Assembly: GCF_027359355.1 (NCBI RefSeq)
Contig: NZ_CP114777.1
Location: 1,550,001-1,614,000, forward strand
Source of the DNA: Prochlorococcus marinus str. MIT 1214
GTDB lineage: Bacteria > Cyanobacteriota > Cyanobacteriia > PCC-6307 > Cyanobiaceae
DNA: 64,000 bases
Direction of reading: 5' to 3'
The notes under the pieces are model-generated. The model saw nothing but the letters and a program-made list of their open reading frames with translations, did not search any database and had not been told where the DNA came from. This document shows, piece after piece, positions 1 through 9,159 of this stretch (within the stretch, counting starts at the first letter, position 1; each line of letters begins with the position of its first letter). The translations under genes and the position numbers were made by a program.

Positions 1-1
1 T

Positions 2-421
2 GAATCTCAAGTAGTTTTATCTGGTTCACCAGAAGCAGTAAGGAAAGTGGCTGATAATTTAAAATGTAAAAGAGCGATTCCTTTAAAGGTTTCAGGTGCT
101 TTTCACTCCACATTTATGACTGAAGCATCTAAAAGTTTTTCTGAAGAAATTGATCAAGTAACTTTTCAAGATGCGCAAGTTCCAGTTCTTAGCAATGTTG
201 ATCCAAGTCCAACTTTAAGTGGTGACATATTGAAGGATCGCTTAAAAAAACAAATGACTACTGGAGTTAGGTGGAGAGAGACTATGGATGTAATGAAAAA
301 AGAAGGGATAACCACAATGGTTGAAATTGGCCCAGGAAATGTTCTTAGCGGTCTTGCTAAACGATCAATGAAAGGGCTCCTGCTTAATCAAATATCAAAT
401 GCAAGTGATTTGGGGTATTGA
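2..421 (+). CDS. fabD: Malonyl-CoA:ACP transacylase, C-terminal part (cut by window edge)
   Basis: The open frame runs in from the left edge, so only about the last 139 codons are present. FabD moves the malonyl group from CoA to acyl carrier protein to feed fatty-acid elongation. Visible family marks are the catalytic-His region VSGAFHST (the His is encoded at 104-106) and the late GPGNVLSGLAKR segment, where FabD has its conserved GPG...L. An apparent GTG start at 47 lies inside the domain and is not a real start. The stop TGA at 419-421 overlaps the TTG start of the next gene, so the two are probably co-transcribed and translationally coupled, which fits lipid synthesis. Confidence 0.93.
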   Translation, partial: ESQVVLSGSPEAVRKVADNLKCKRAIPLKVSGAFHSTFMTEASKSFSEEIDQVTFQDAQVPVLSNVDPSPTLSGDILKDRLKKQMTTGVRWRETMDVMKKEGITTMVEIGPGNVLSGLAKRSMKGLLLNQISNASDLGY

Positions 422-1104
422 TTTTGGAAAAATTGAAAGTTTTTAAAGGAGTTGAAAAAATCGATCGAAATATACCTCGACAAAGTTTTGTTTATCGTTG
501 CGTCAGTTATCTCTTGGTTTTCCCGATTTTTCGTTTTTTGTTTAGAGGTCAAACAATAGGGATTTCGAATTTACCCAAGACAGGAGGAGTTGTCATTGTT
601 TCTAATCATGGCTCCCATTTGGATCCTCCGATTTTGGGCCATGCTTTGGGAAGACCGGTAGCTTTTATGGCAAAGTCTGAGCTTTTCACGGTGCCCGTAT
701 TGTCATTCATAATTTCTGCTTGTGGTGCCTATCCAGTCAAGAGGGGAGCTGGAGATAGAGAGGCAATAAGAAATGCATCTAATCGATTAAGTGAAGGTTG
801 GGCTACGGGTGTGTTTTTAGATGGGACCAGGCAAGCCAATGGGAGAGTTAATGATCCTAAAGCAGGTGCTGCTCTTCTTTCCGCTAGGACAGGTTCCCCT
901 ATTCTTCCAGTGGCAATAGTTAATAGTCACAGAGCTTTTCCTAAAGGATATCTTCTTCCCCGATTTGTCTCTATTCATTTAAGAGTTGGTGAATTAATTC
1001 AACCCCCTAAAACAAAAAAAAGAGAAGATTTAACATCCACAACTAAAGAAATTCAAATATCTATAAATACAATGTTGGATAAAGGTTTAATAAAAAATAT
1101 ATGA
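418..1104 (+). CDS. plsC: 1-acyl-sn-glycerol-3-phosphate acyltransferase
   Basis: A 228-residue PlsC-family acyltransferase, expected to add the second acyl chain to lysophosphatidic acid at the membrane. The catalytic NHxxxxD block is present at residues 63-69 (NHGSHLD, His64 and Asp69). The second block, usually FPEGTR, reads FLDGTR at 133-138, so Pro and Glu are replaced by Leu and Asp. A hydrophobic segment near residues 30-42 would anchor the protein. The start used is TTG at 418, overlapping the fabD stop by 3 bases; in-frame TTG codons at 424 and 433 are alternatives. The family call is firm, while the acyl-acceptor specificity is inferred. Confidence 0.88.
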   Translation: MILEKLKVFKGVEKIDRNIPRQSFVYRCVSYLLVFPIFRFLFRGQTIGISNLPKTGGVVIVSNHGSHLDPPILGHALGRPVAFMAKSELFTVPVLSFIISACGAYPVKRGAGDREAIRNASNRLSEGWATGVFLDGTRQANGRVNDPKAGAALLSARTGSPILPVAIVNSHRAFPKGYLLPRFVSIHLRVGELIQPPKTKKREDLTSTTKEIQISINTMLDKGLIKNI

Positions 1105-1113
1105 AATTAATTC

Positions 1114-1815
1114 CTATCTATTAAGATTAGAAATATTAGGCTTTAAATTTGTTTGTTTTTTATTGTCTACTGGTGAGGTTGGATAGAGGGGTAATGTTTT
1201 CCCCCAATGAGAATTCACTTTTAAATTTTGACGATATTCAGAGAAATTTATAAGTGAAATAATATCTTTTTCTACATTGTTAGAAGCCTTAATTGAAGGG
1301 TTTATTTCTTTTTCATTTGTTATTAATTGTGGAGAAATAATTTCATTAAATTCATGAAAATTTGACTCATTGTGAATTTTAATTAGCTGATATTTACCTG
1401 CAATAATACCTCTACGTGGCATGATATCTTTTATCCAAAATGGATTAAAGATTAGATTTTGATCAAGATATTGATAAAGTCTTGGAGCCATTAAATGATA
1501 GGAGCTCATCGAATCTAATGAACAACCAATTTGCTGTGCAATTGTTCTAGCTACTGATAGGGTTAATCTTGTACTGGTAAAACTTCCAGGACCTTTTGCC
1601 ACTGCAATGCGATTTATCTGCTTCCAAAATTTTATAGGTAGAATTTTATCAATACAACTAAATACTTTATTGGATAATGAGTGACCAATATTAAATACTT
1701 CGCTTTTTATTATTTTGTCTGGATTCTCAATATCTTTAATGGCAATTCCAAAGGATTCCGAGCAACTATGTAATGCTAATAAATATTTTGATTTTGAGTT
1801 ATAGAAATTTTGCAA
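1114..1815 (-). CDS. tsaB: tRNA threonylcarbamoyladenosine synthesis protein TsaB
   Basis: TsaB (YeaZ) is the dimerising, inactive ASKHA-fold paralogue of TsaD and helps make t6A37 on ANN-decoding tRNAs. The N-terminal strand (YLLALHSCSESFG) and the GPGSFT loop at about residues 75-80 are recognisable; the latter normally reads GPGSFTGLR and here continues as STR. An ATG at 1872 exists in frame, but it would add 19 residues before the conserved strand and overlap ycf34 by 40 bases. A TTG at 1815 gives a 233-residue protein starting near the first strand, so I prefer it. It converges on plsC with a 9-base gap and probably follows ycf34 in one transcript. Confidence 0.83.
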   Translation of the reverse strand: MQNFYNSKSKYLLALHSCSESFGIAIKDIENPDKIIKSEVFNIGHSLSNKVFSCIDKILPIKFWKQINRIAVAKGPGSFTSTRLTLSVARTIAQQIGCSLDSMSSYHLMAPRLYQYLDQNLIFNPFWIKDIMPRRGIIAGKYQLIKIHNESNFHEFNEIISPQLITNEKEINPSIKASNNVEKDIISLINFSEYRQNLKVNSHWGKTLPLYPTSPVDNKKQTNLKPNISNLNR

Positions 1816-1832
1816 TGAATTTATTATAGTTG

Positions 1833-2084
1833 TTACTTTGGAATGTCTTCTCCAGGACGCAGCCTGCTCCATTTTCCTTGATCTAGTTGAAAACTATCAC
1901 AGCCTCTTACATCCCATTCTATTCCTGTGCTGTTATTAGACATAGCGAAAATATTGATGTGTATTTTTGGATTGACCCCTTGAAAATCTGGATTTTTGGA
2001 GATGTGGTTGGCACCATGATTTTCTTCAACTTTATAGTAAGTCTTGCATCTATCTACCCAAGCACAATCAACACAGATGCACAT
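1833..2084 (-). CDS. ycf34: Ycf34 family protein
   Basis: An 83-residue protein matching the Ycf34 family of cyanobacteria and red-lineage plastids. The start is distinctive: Cys2, Cys4, Cys7 and Cys13 lie in a CICVDCAWVDRC-type segment followed by a Tyr-rich stretch. Ycf34 has been described as an iron-sulfur protein affecting photosynthetic electron transport, and the four clustered cysteines fit metal or cluster binding. The ATG start at 2084 is close to the divergent start of the nucleotidyltransferase gene at 2114, so the two share a 29-base promoter space. tsaB lies directly downstream. Confidence 0.85.
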   Translation of the reverse strand: MCICVDCAWVDRCKTYYKVEENHGANHISKNPDFQGVNPKIHINIFAMSNNSTGIEWDVRGCDSFQLDQGKWSRLRPGEDIPK

Positions 2085-2113
2085 AACTATTCGAGTAAAA
2101 TTTAGGTGTCATT

Positions 2114-3307
2114 TTGATAAGTAAGGACACATTACTATCAAATGATCTTTTTGGAGATTTAAATCCAAAGGATTGGCCGATATCCCTAGCTGATTTACCT
2201 CCTGGAAGTGCCTTAGTGGGAGGTTCTGTTAGAGATGGATTATTGAATAAATTGGATCAAAAGCCTGATTTGGATTTTGTAATACCAACAAATGCCATTA
2301 AGTTCAGCGAAAACTTATCTAAAAATATCAATGCCACTTTTATAAAACTTGATGAAAAGAGGGATATTGCTCGATTAGTTATTAATGGATGGACGTTAGA
2401 TTTTGCTCGACAGGTTGGACAGAATCTTCAAGATGATTTATTAAGACGTGATTTTAGAATTAATGCAATTGCTTTAAAACTTAAAGATCAGCCAGAAATT
2501 TTTGATCCAATTGGAGGGATTGAAGATTTAAAAACTAAGAAAATTGTTGCAATAAGTGAAAAGAACTTAATCGATGATCCATTGAGAATTCTTAGAGGTT
2601 TTCGATTGATGTGTGAATTAGACTTTGACTTGGAGAAGAAAACTAAAAGATTTCTAAAAAAGAATGTAGATAAATTAAGTAATGTTGCGCCTGAAAGGAT
2701 GAAAATGGAGATTATTAAAATAGCTCATTCAAAATGGAATTCTTCAGTTTGGAAAACTTATTTAGAACTTCAATTATTGAATAGATGGAATGAAGATAAG
2801 CCTTCTTTTGTTGAGCTAAAAAGAAAGGAAATTCTCTCAAAAGAGCTTTTGCTGGGAAGCTTTTTAGCAAAATTAATATTTTTACTTGGTGATGAGGGGT
2901 TGGCAAGTTTGACGTTTAGTAAAAGTGAAATTAAAAGATGCAAGAACCTGAGGTTTTGGGTTGAAAAAATTAATAATTTGGGTTTAGACGCTCTTTCAGA
3001 GGATGAAAGATTTCAACTTCATATTGATTTGGAAAAGGATTTACCATCTTTAATTCTTTTTTTGAAAAACGAAAATATAAGCGCTTGGTTAAAACGTTGG
3101 AAAGACCCCTCTGACCCCCTATTTCATCCTTCTTGCCCTTTAGATGGCTATTTGCTTCAAAAAGCCTTAAAAATCCCTCCTGGCCCTTTATTGGGCGACC
3201 TTATGAGACATCTTTCCAGGGAAAAAGCTTTTGGAAGATTCTTTACAAACCAAGAGGCTTTGGAGGTGGCTCGTAAATGGACTCTAGAGAATGCGCCCTT
3301 TTTGTGA
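2114..3307 (+). CDS. cca: tRNA nucleotidyltransferase / poly(A) polymerase family (class II)
   Basis: A 397-residue class II nucleotidyltransferase expected to build or repair the CCA end of tRNAs. The head domain shows GGSVRD at 36-41 and the catalytic carboxylates in DLDFV (Asp52 and Asp54), then an RRDFRINA block near residue 110 and a helical neck with ILRGFR and PERMKMEI. The start is TTG at 2114 with an AGG-containing Shine-Dalgarno about 8 bases upstream; no in-frame ATG is nearby. Some bacteria split CC- and A-addition between paralogues, and sequence reading alone cannot say whether this copy does both. It is divergent from ycf34. Confidence 0.87.
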   Translation: MISKDTLLSNDLFGDLNPKDWPISLADLPPGSALVGGSVRDGLLNKLDQKPDLDFVIPTNAIKFSENLSKNINATFIKLDEKRDIARLVINGWTLDFARQVGQNLQDDLLRRDFRINAIALKLKDQPEIFDPIGGIEDLKTKKIVAISEKNLIDDPLRILRGFRLMCELDFDLEKKTKRFLKKNVDKLSNVAPERMKMEIIKIAHSKWNSSVWKTYLELQLLNRWNEDKPSFVELKRKEILSKELLLGSFLAKLIFLLGDEGLASLTFSKSEIKRCKNLRFWVEKINNLGLDALSEDERFQLHIDLEKDLPSLILFLKNENISAWLKRWKDPSDPLFHPSCPLDGYLLQKALKIPPGPLLGDLMRHLSREKAFGRFFTNQEALEVARKWTLENAPFL

Positions 3308-3372
3308 TTAACTACACACAAATCAAATTAATCTCGTCCGAATCCCGTCGTCTTCTTATCCCCTTTTTCTAA

Positions 3373-3804
3373 ATGAGTGTTCGCCTTTACATCGGCAATT
3401 TGCCGCAGAATGTCAATGTTAAAGAACTTGAAGCCCTCCTAACTACCGTAGGAGATGGAATCAAATTTAAAGCTGTATTCGATAGAGATACCAAGGCTTG
3501 TAGGGGGTTTGGTTTCGCGAATATTAAAGATGAGAAAGTTGCAAATGAGCTTATTGAGAAATTAAATGGCCATGAATTTAATGGCAATAAATTGAGGGTA
3601 GAACGTTCGGAGCGTAAAGATTCAAATTCCGGAAGCTCTAGACGAGGAGCGAATTCTAATAGTGGAAATAAAGGTTCTAATCGTAAAGATGTTAAGAAAG
3701 TTGTACACAGCGATGCGCCAATCAAACAGGCTCCAGACCCAAGATGGGCTGGAGAACTATCAAAATTAAAGGAGCTTTTAGCTAATCAAAAAACACCTGT
3801 ATGA
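3373..3804 (+). CDS. RNA-binding protein with one RRM domain (cyanobacterial Rbp type)
   Basis: A 143-residue protein with a single RNA recognition motif: RNP2 is LYIGNLP at residues 5-11 and RNP1 is RGFGFANI at 44-51. A low-complexity Ser/Asn/Gly/Arg/Lys linker (about 80-112) follows, as in the glycine-rich Rbp proteins of cyanobacteria, and the tail ends with a conserved-looking RWAGELSKLKELL helix. In other cyanobacteria such proteins are often cold-induced and implicated in mRNA handling or localisation; the role here is inferred. It converges on crtB with only 12 bases between stops and stands alone after cca. Confidence 0.9.
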   Translation: MSVRLYIGNLPQNVNVKELEALLTTVGDGIKFKAVFDRDTKACRGFGFANIKDEKVANELIEKLNGHEFNGNKLRVERSERKDSNSGSSRRGANSNSGNKGSNRKDVKKVVHSDAPIKQAPDPRWAGELSKLKELLANQKTPV

Positions 3805-3816
3805 TTTTTTAGGTAT

Positions 3817-4755
3817 TCAATTAAGTAGTGTTCTAAATTTATATTTTTCATCGTTAAGAGTTATTAGATAAGAGATGGGTAGGTTTATAGCTTTAACCCA
3901 TCCCTTAACATAAGCACGGTTGTTGAAGACGTCATAATCTAACTTTTCAATGGAATTTAGTATTCCGCTATATAGCCTTAATGACGTCCATATAGGCCAT
4001 CTTGCATCTATTGAGAGCCATTTGATGCCTTCTTCAGATTTCAGGAACCAATCTCTTGCTCTGGCTAATTGAAAAGACATTAATGCTTTCCAGTTATCAT
4101 TTATTTTTCCGTTCATTAGATCTTCTTCAGAGTAATTAAATTTTTCCAAATCTTCTAAAGGTAAATAAATTCGTCCCCTTCCTCTGTCTTCCCCAACATC
4201 TCTAAGAATATTTGTGAGTTGATTCGCAATTCCTAGTGCGATAGCAGCTTTTGAAGTATCGGGGGATGGTTTATTGGGATTAGATGTATAGGCAGAGTCA
4301 ATTCCAATAACACCTTGAGTCATCAATCCAACTGTTCCAGCTACTCGATAGCAGTAAAGTTCAAGTTCTTCAAATGTTTTATACCTGGTTGTATCTAGAT
4401 CCATTCTCTGCCCTTCAATCATATCGATATAAGGCTGAATAGACTGAGGAAATTTTTGCAGAGTATCGGCCAAGACTGCATCAAGATCATCTTCAGTCTT
4501 ACCAGCAAAAATATTTTTTGTTTTTTCTTCCCATTTATTCAGTCGATCTGACAACTCATTCTTAGATTTTTTTTGGGCTTCAATGCTGTCCATCAACTCA
4601 TCTGTTCTACGGCACCACACATAAATAGCCCAGATTGCTCTGCGTTTAGGAGGGGGCAATAACATGGTGCCCAGATAGAATGTCTTGGCCCATTGTGCAG
4701 TTTCTTTTCTGCAAGCCTCGTAGGCATCCTCTAGATTCAAAGAAGGCTGCGCCAA
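3817..4755 (-). CDS. crtB: Phytoene synthase
   Basis: CrtB condenses two geranylgeranyl diphosphates to 15-cis-phytoene, the first committed carotenoid step. The 312-residue protein has both Asp-rich diphosphate/Mg motifs: DELMD (about residues 52-56) and NILRDVGED (about 185-193), followed by RGRIYLP as expected for this family. Length is normal. It sits 81 bases downstream of crtP on the same strand, the usual crtP-crtB pairing of cyanobacteria, so the two steps from GGPP to zeta-carotene are likely co-expressed. Confidence 0.97.
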   Translation of the reverse strand: MAQPSLNLEDAYEACRKETAQWAKTFYLGTMLLPPPKRRAIWAIYVWCRRTDELMDSIEAQKKSKNELSDRLNKWEEKTKNIFAGKTEDDLDAVLADTLQKFPQSIQPYIDMIEGQRMDLDTTRYKTFEELELYCYRVAGTVGLMTQGVIGIDSAYTSNPNKPSPDTSKAAIALGIANQLTNILRDVGEDRGRGRIYLPLEDLEKFNYSEEDLMNGKINDNWKALMSFQLARARDWFLKSEEGIKWLSIDARWPIWTSLRLYSGILNSIEKLDYDVFNNRAYVKGWVKAINLPISYLITLNDEKYKFRTLLN

Positions 4756-4836
4756 AATTAGAAGTTTGTAAGTTTTTTAGTGTTCACTTGGCTGTTGAAT
4801 TGCAATTTTAAATAAATTGTTGTTGATACATTACGA

Positions 4837-6243
<1,407 letters not shown>

Positions 6244-6329
6244 TTAACAACTTTAGTGATTAAGATCACCCAACAAGGGGTATGGTCGTTAAATTTGCAG
6301 TATAAATTTCGGTTTGTTGTTTTAAATTC

Positions 6330-6677
6330 ATGAGCGACACAATTCTTAAATGCACAACACGTCACATAAGAATATTTACTGCAGTAGTAGAAAATAATGA
6401 TTTAATTTTGGATAATGAACATTTAACTTTAGATATTGATCCTGATAATGAATTTCTTTGGGGCGATCAATCCATAGAAAAGGTACAAAATTATTTTCGT
6501 GAATTAGTTGACTCTCAAGCCAATAATGAATTGAGTGATTACAGTTTGAGAAAAATAGGTTCCCTTCTTGAGGACTTTATTAGACAGTTGCTTAAGGACG
6601 GAGAACTCAGTTATAACCCAAATAGCAGGGTAATGAATTACTCCATGGGACTACCTCGAACTAAAGAATTATTATGA
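6330..6677 (+). CDS. ndhM: NAD(P)H-quinone oxidoreductase subunit M
   Basis: NdhM is one of the oxygenic-photosynthesis-specific peripheral subunits of cyanobacterial and chloroplast NDH-1, located in the arm that receives electrons from ferredoxin. The 115-residue sequence matches the family from start ([13 protein letters not shown]) to end ([13 protein letters not shown]) and has normal length. The ATG at 6330 is the only sensible start. Its stop overlaps the start of the DUF3172 gene by 4 bases (ATGA), indicating translational coupling. Confidence 0.95.
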   Translation: MSDTILKCTTRHIRIFTAVVENNDLILDNEHLTLDIDPDNEFLWGDQSIEKVQNYFRELVDSQANNELSDYSLRKIGSLLEDFIRQLLKDGELSYNPNSRVMNYSMGLPRTKELL

Positions 6678-7330
6678 ATCAAGGTCCTTATGATCGGCGT
6701 CCATCATCTCGTAGAAGATCAAATCTGGCGAGAAGACAAGAAGGAAATAAATTTAATTCTAGAAAAGATACATACTCTAGAGACCAATATGAGCCAAGAG
6801 CAACTCGATTTAACTCCTCAGGCCCATCTGATGGCGGTGGAGGGATAAAAATAAACTCTAACTCAATTGCTATTTTGGCTGGAGTATTGGTAATAGGTGT
6901 TGGTATTGGCAGCCTTATCACAAGCACAACCTCTGGTGGGCAAGGAAATATTGCAAGTCAGCAACAGTTAGATATGGCAGTTCCAGATCCAGATTTTTGT
7001 AGACAATACGGCGCAAGTGCTTTTGTTATTGATATTGAAATGTATACGACGTTAAACCCCTCTACTAGCTTTGTGACACAACCTGCTCTTCAACCTGGTT
7101 GTGTAATACGAAGAGAAAATTGGACTGTTTTGCAAAAGCAAGGAGCAATAAACAATGAAGATGTTAGAGAGTGTAAACAGAGAATGAATACATTTGCTTA
7201 TATTGGCTCTATTAGGGATGAGCCGATTGTTCGTTGCGTTTATCAGGCCGATGTAAACGAAAATAAATTTATAATTAAAGGTGCGGAAGAAGATGCTATT
7301 GGTATCAATAAAGAAGCTATACAGTTTTAA
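6674..7330 (+). CDS. DUF3172 family membrane-anchored protein
   Basis: A 218-residue cyanobacterial protein of the DUF3172 type, function unknown. The first 60 residues are rich in Arg, Asn, Ser and Gly and look disordered; one hydrophobic segment (about 64-83, [18 protein letters not shown]) would cross the membrane; the remaining conserved domain carries four cysteines (in DFCRQ, PGCVI, ECKQ, RCVY) that could form disulfides if it lies in the lumen or periplasm. ATGA overlap with ndhM suggests a job linked to NDH-1 or its assembly, but that is only positional. Its stop overlaps the rbcR stop by 4 bases on the other strand. Confidence 0.8.
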   Translation: MNQGPYDRRPSSRRRSNLARRQEGNKFNSRKDTYSRDQYEPRATRFNSSGPSDGGGGIKINSNSIAILAGVLVIGVGIGSLITSTTSGGQGNIASQQQLDMAVPDPDFCRQYGASAFVIDIEMYTTLNPSTSFVTQPALQPGCVIRRENWTVLQKQGAINNEDVRECKQRMNTFAYIGSIRDEPIVRCVYQADVNENKFIIKGAEEDAIGINKEAIQF

Positions 7331-8277
7331 ATTTTATCTTTAAATAGTGGTGAAAATGAACTGGCAAATAAAGGTAATATGTCTTGTGTGAATGCTTCTG
7401 CAGCCCTTGATGAATATCTCCCAGGATTAGTGATTACTTTTAGTTCTCTTCTGACTTCTAGATCTGCAACAAATGCTCTATGGATACTTCCTCCAGATAG
7501 TTCTCTTTCAATTGAAACGACTGGGAGAAATGCAGCACCTAAATTAGATTGAACAGCATTTTTAATAGCTTCAAGAGAATTTAATTCCATTTCTATATGT
7601 AACCTCTGCACGTCTAACCCTGAAGAAGATAGTAATTGATCAACGACTTTTCTCGTGGTCGATTGATTATCTAAAGTTATAAACCTAAGACTATATAAAT
7701 CTTCTTTTGTAAGTTCTTTTGACTTTGCTAATTGATGATTAGTAGGCAAAACCAGCGCTAATTCATCAGTCGCAAAAGGAATTACTTGTAATGATTCATT
7801 CAATTCTAAGGGAAGCTGGCCTCCAATGATAGCTATATCAATTTGGCCATTAGCAACACTCCACCCCGTTCGTCTAGTGCTATGAATTTGAAGTTGAACT
7901 GAAACTTCTGGATATTTTTGCCTGAAGAGTCCAATCATTCGTGGCATTAAGTAAGTACCAGTTGTTTGGCTGGCTCCAATAATGAGAGCTCCCCCTTTGA
8001 GATTATTGAGATCTTCAATTGCTTTACAGGTCTCTTGACACTCTCCTAATATTTTTTCACAGTAATTAAGAAGAAGTTTACCGGCTTCAGTTAGTTGAGC
8101 TTTTCTGCCCCCTCTATCAAATATGGCAATTTCTAGTTGTTTCTCAAGATTTTGAACTTGTAAACTTACAGCCGGTTGAGTAACAAAGAGACTGTCAGCA
8201 GCTTTTTTAAAGCTCCCCTCATCAACAATTGCTTTGAGGATTCTGAGTTGATCAAGAGTGAAAGGGATTTCGGCCAT
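7327..8277 (-). CDS. rbcR: LysR-type transcriptional regulator, RbcR/Ycf30 type
   Basis: A 316-residue LysR regulator. The N-terminal winged helix reads [20 protein letters not shown] with the TQPAVSLQV recognition helix near residues 32-42, followed by the periplasmic-binding-like co-inducer domain ([12 protein letters not shown] onward). Sequence style matches RbcR/Ycf30, the activator of RuBisCO and carbon-fixation genes in cyanobacteria and red plastids, rather than NtcB. The gene is divergent from the NnrU-like gene over 110 bases, where LysR proteins commonly bind, so it may regulate that gene or itself. Effector and target set are inferred from the family. Confidence 0.87.
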   Translation of the reverse strand: MAEIPFTLDQLRILKAIVDEGSFKKAADSLFVTQPAVSLQVQNLEKQLEIAIFDRGGRKAQLTEAGKLLLNYCEKILGECQETCKAIEDLNNLKGGALIIGASQTTGTYLMPRMIGLFRQKYPEVSVQLQIHSTRRTGWSVANGQIDIAIIGGQLPLELNESLQVIPFATDELALVLPTNHQLAKSKELTKEDLYSLRFITLDNQSTTRKVVDQLLSSSGLDVQRLHIEMELNSLEAIKNAVQSNLGAAFLPVVSIERELSGGSIHRAFVADLEVRRELKVITNPGRYSSRAAEAFTQDILPLFASSFSPLFKDKI

Positions 8278-8387
8278 AGTGGCAGGCCTTCCTGGCAGTT
8301 ATTAAAATAAAATGTAGGGAAAAACAACCTCAACTGTTGATCCCGTATGGATCTAATAATTTATTAATAGACTTTTGGATATGACTA

Positions 8388-9134
8388 ATGGCATTTTCAG
8401 TTACTCATGGTTCCAGTTTTGTGATGATATTACTTTTATTTTGTTTTGCCGTTATTCACAGTGGTGGAGCGGCTTTAAGGGAAAAGGCAGAGGGTGTAAT
8501 TGGGGCAAGAGCATGGAGATTGATTTTCGCTTTTGCAAGTATTCCTTCAGCTATTATTTTGGTTGGTTATTTTATTGCTCATCGTTACGATGGGATTAGA
8601 TTTTGGAATTTTCAAGGTGTTAGCGAACTAATTCCGGTTATTTGGATTTTGAGTGCGATTAGTTTTCTTTTTTTGTATCCAGCTACTTATAACCTTTTAG
8701 AAATCCCAGCTGTCCTAAAGCCCAGAGTTCGAATTTATGCCTCAGGGATTATTAGAGTTACTCGCCATCCACAGGCAATAGGTCAAATTATCTGGTGTTT
8801 TGCACATTTACTTTGGATAGGCACAAGTTTTACTCTGGTCACTTGCTTAGGATTGATTGCACATCATCTATTTGCGATTTGGCATGGAGATAAAAGACTC
8901 AGCTACAAATTTGGAAAAGAATTTGAGGATGTGAAGAAAAAAACATCAATTGTTCCATTTTTAGCTGTGTTGGATGGACGACAAAAATTACAAATAAAAG
9001 AATTTCTTAGGCCCTCTCAAATGGGGATTATTGTTGCGGTGATTTTTTTCTGGTGGTCCCATAAATTTATTTCTGTTGGAGCTCAGAGATTTCTCTCTTT
9101 TGATTTCACTGAATTACTAGCAAGAATTGCCTAA
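8388..9134 (+). CDS. NnrU / 15-cis-zeta-carotene isomerase (Z-ISO)-like membrane protein
   Basis: A 248-residue integral membrane protein with about six hydrophobic segments and several conserved histidines (the VIHSGG motif near residue 25, VTRHPQAIGQ near 125-135, AHLLW and AHHLF). These are marks of the NnrU family, which includes plant Z-ISO, the haem enzyme that isomerises the 15-cis bond of zeta-carotene made by phytoene desaturase. The nearby crtP and crtB would supply its substrate, which supports the Z-ISO role, but the direct neighbours downstream are ndhF1 and ndhD1. I start at ATG 8388. The catalytic assignment is inference. Confidence 0.78.
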   Translation: MAFSVTHGSSFVMILLLFCFAVIHSGGAALREKAEGVIGARAWRLIFAFASIPSAIILVGYFIAHRYDGIRFWNFQGVSELIPVIWILSAISFLFLYPATYNLLEIPAVLKPRVRIYASGIIRVTRHPQAIGQIIWCFAHLLWIGTSFTLVTCLGLIAHHLFAIWHGDKRLSYKFGKEFEDVKKKTSIVPFLAVLDGRQKLQIKEFLRPSQMGIIVAVIFFWWSHKFISVGAQRFLSFDFTELLARIA

Positions 9135-9159
9135 ACTTATCTCAATATGATTTAGCTGG

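Noticed and set aside
1887-2105. 72-codon plus-strand ORF over ycf34
   Set aside because: Antisense shadow; the minus strand has the clear Ycf34 cysteine pattern.
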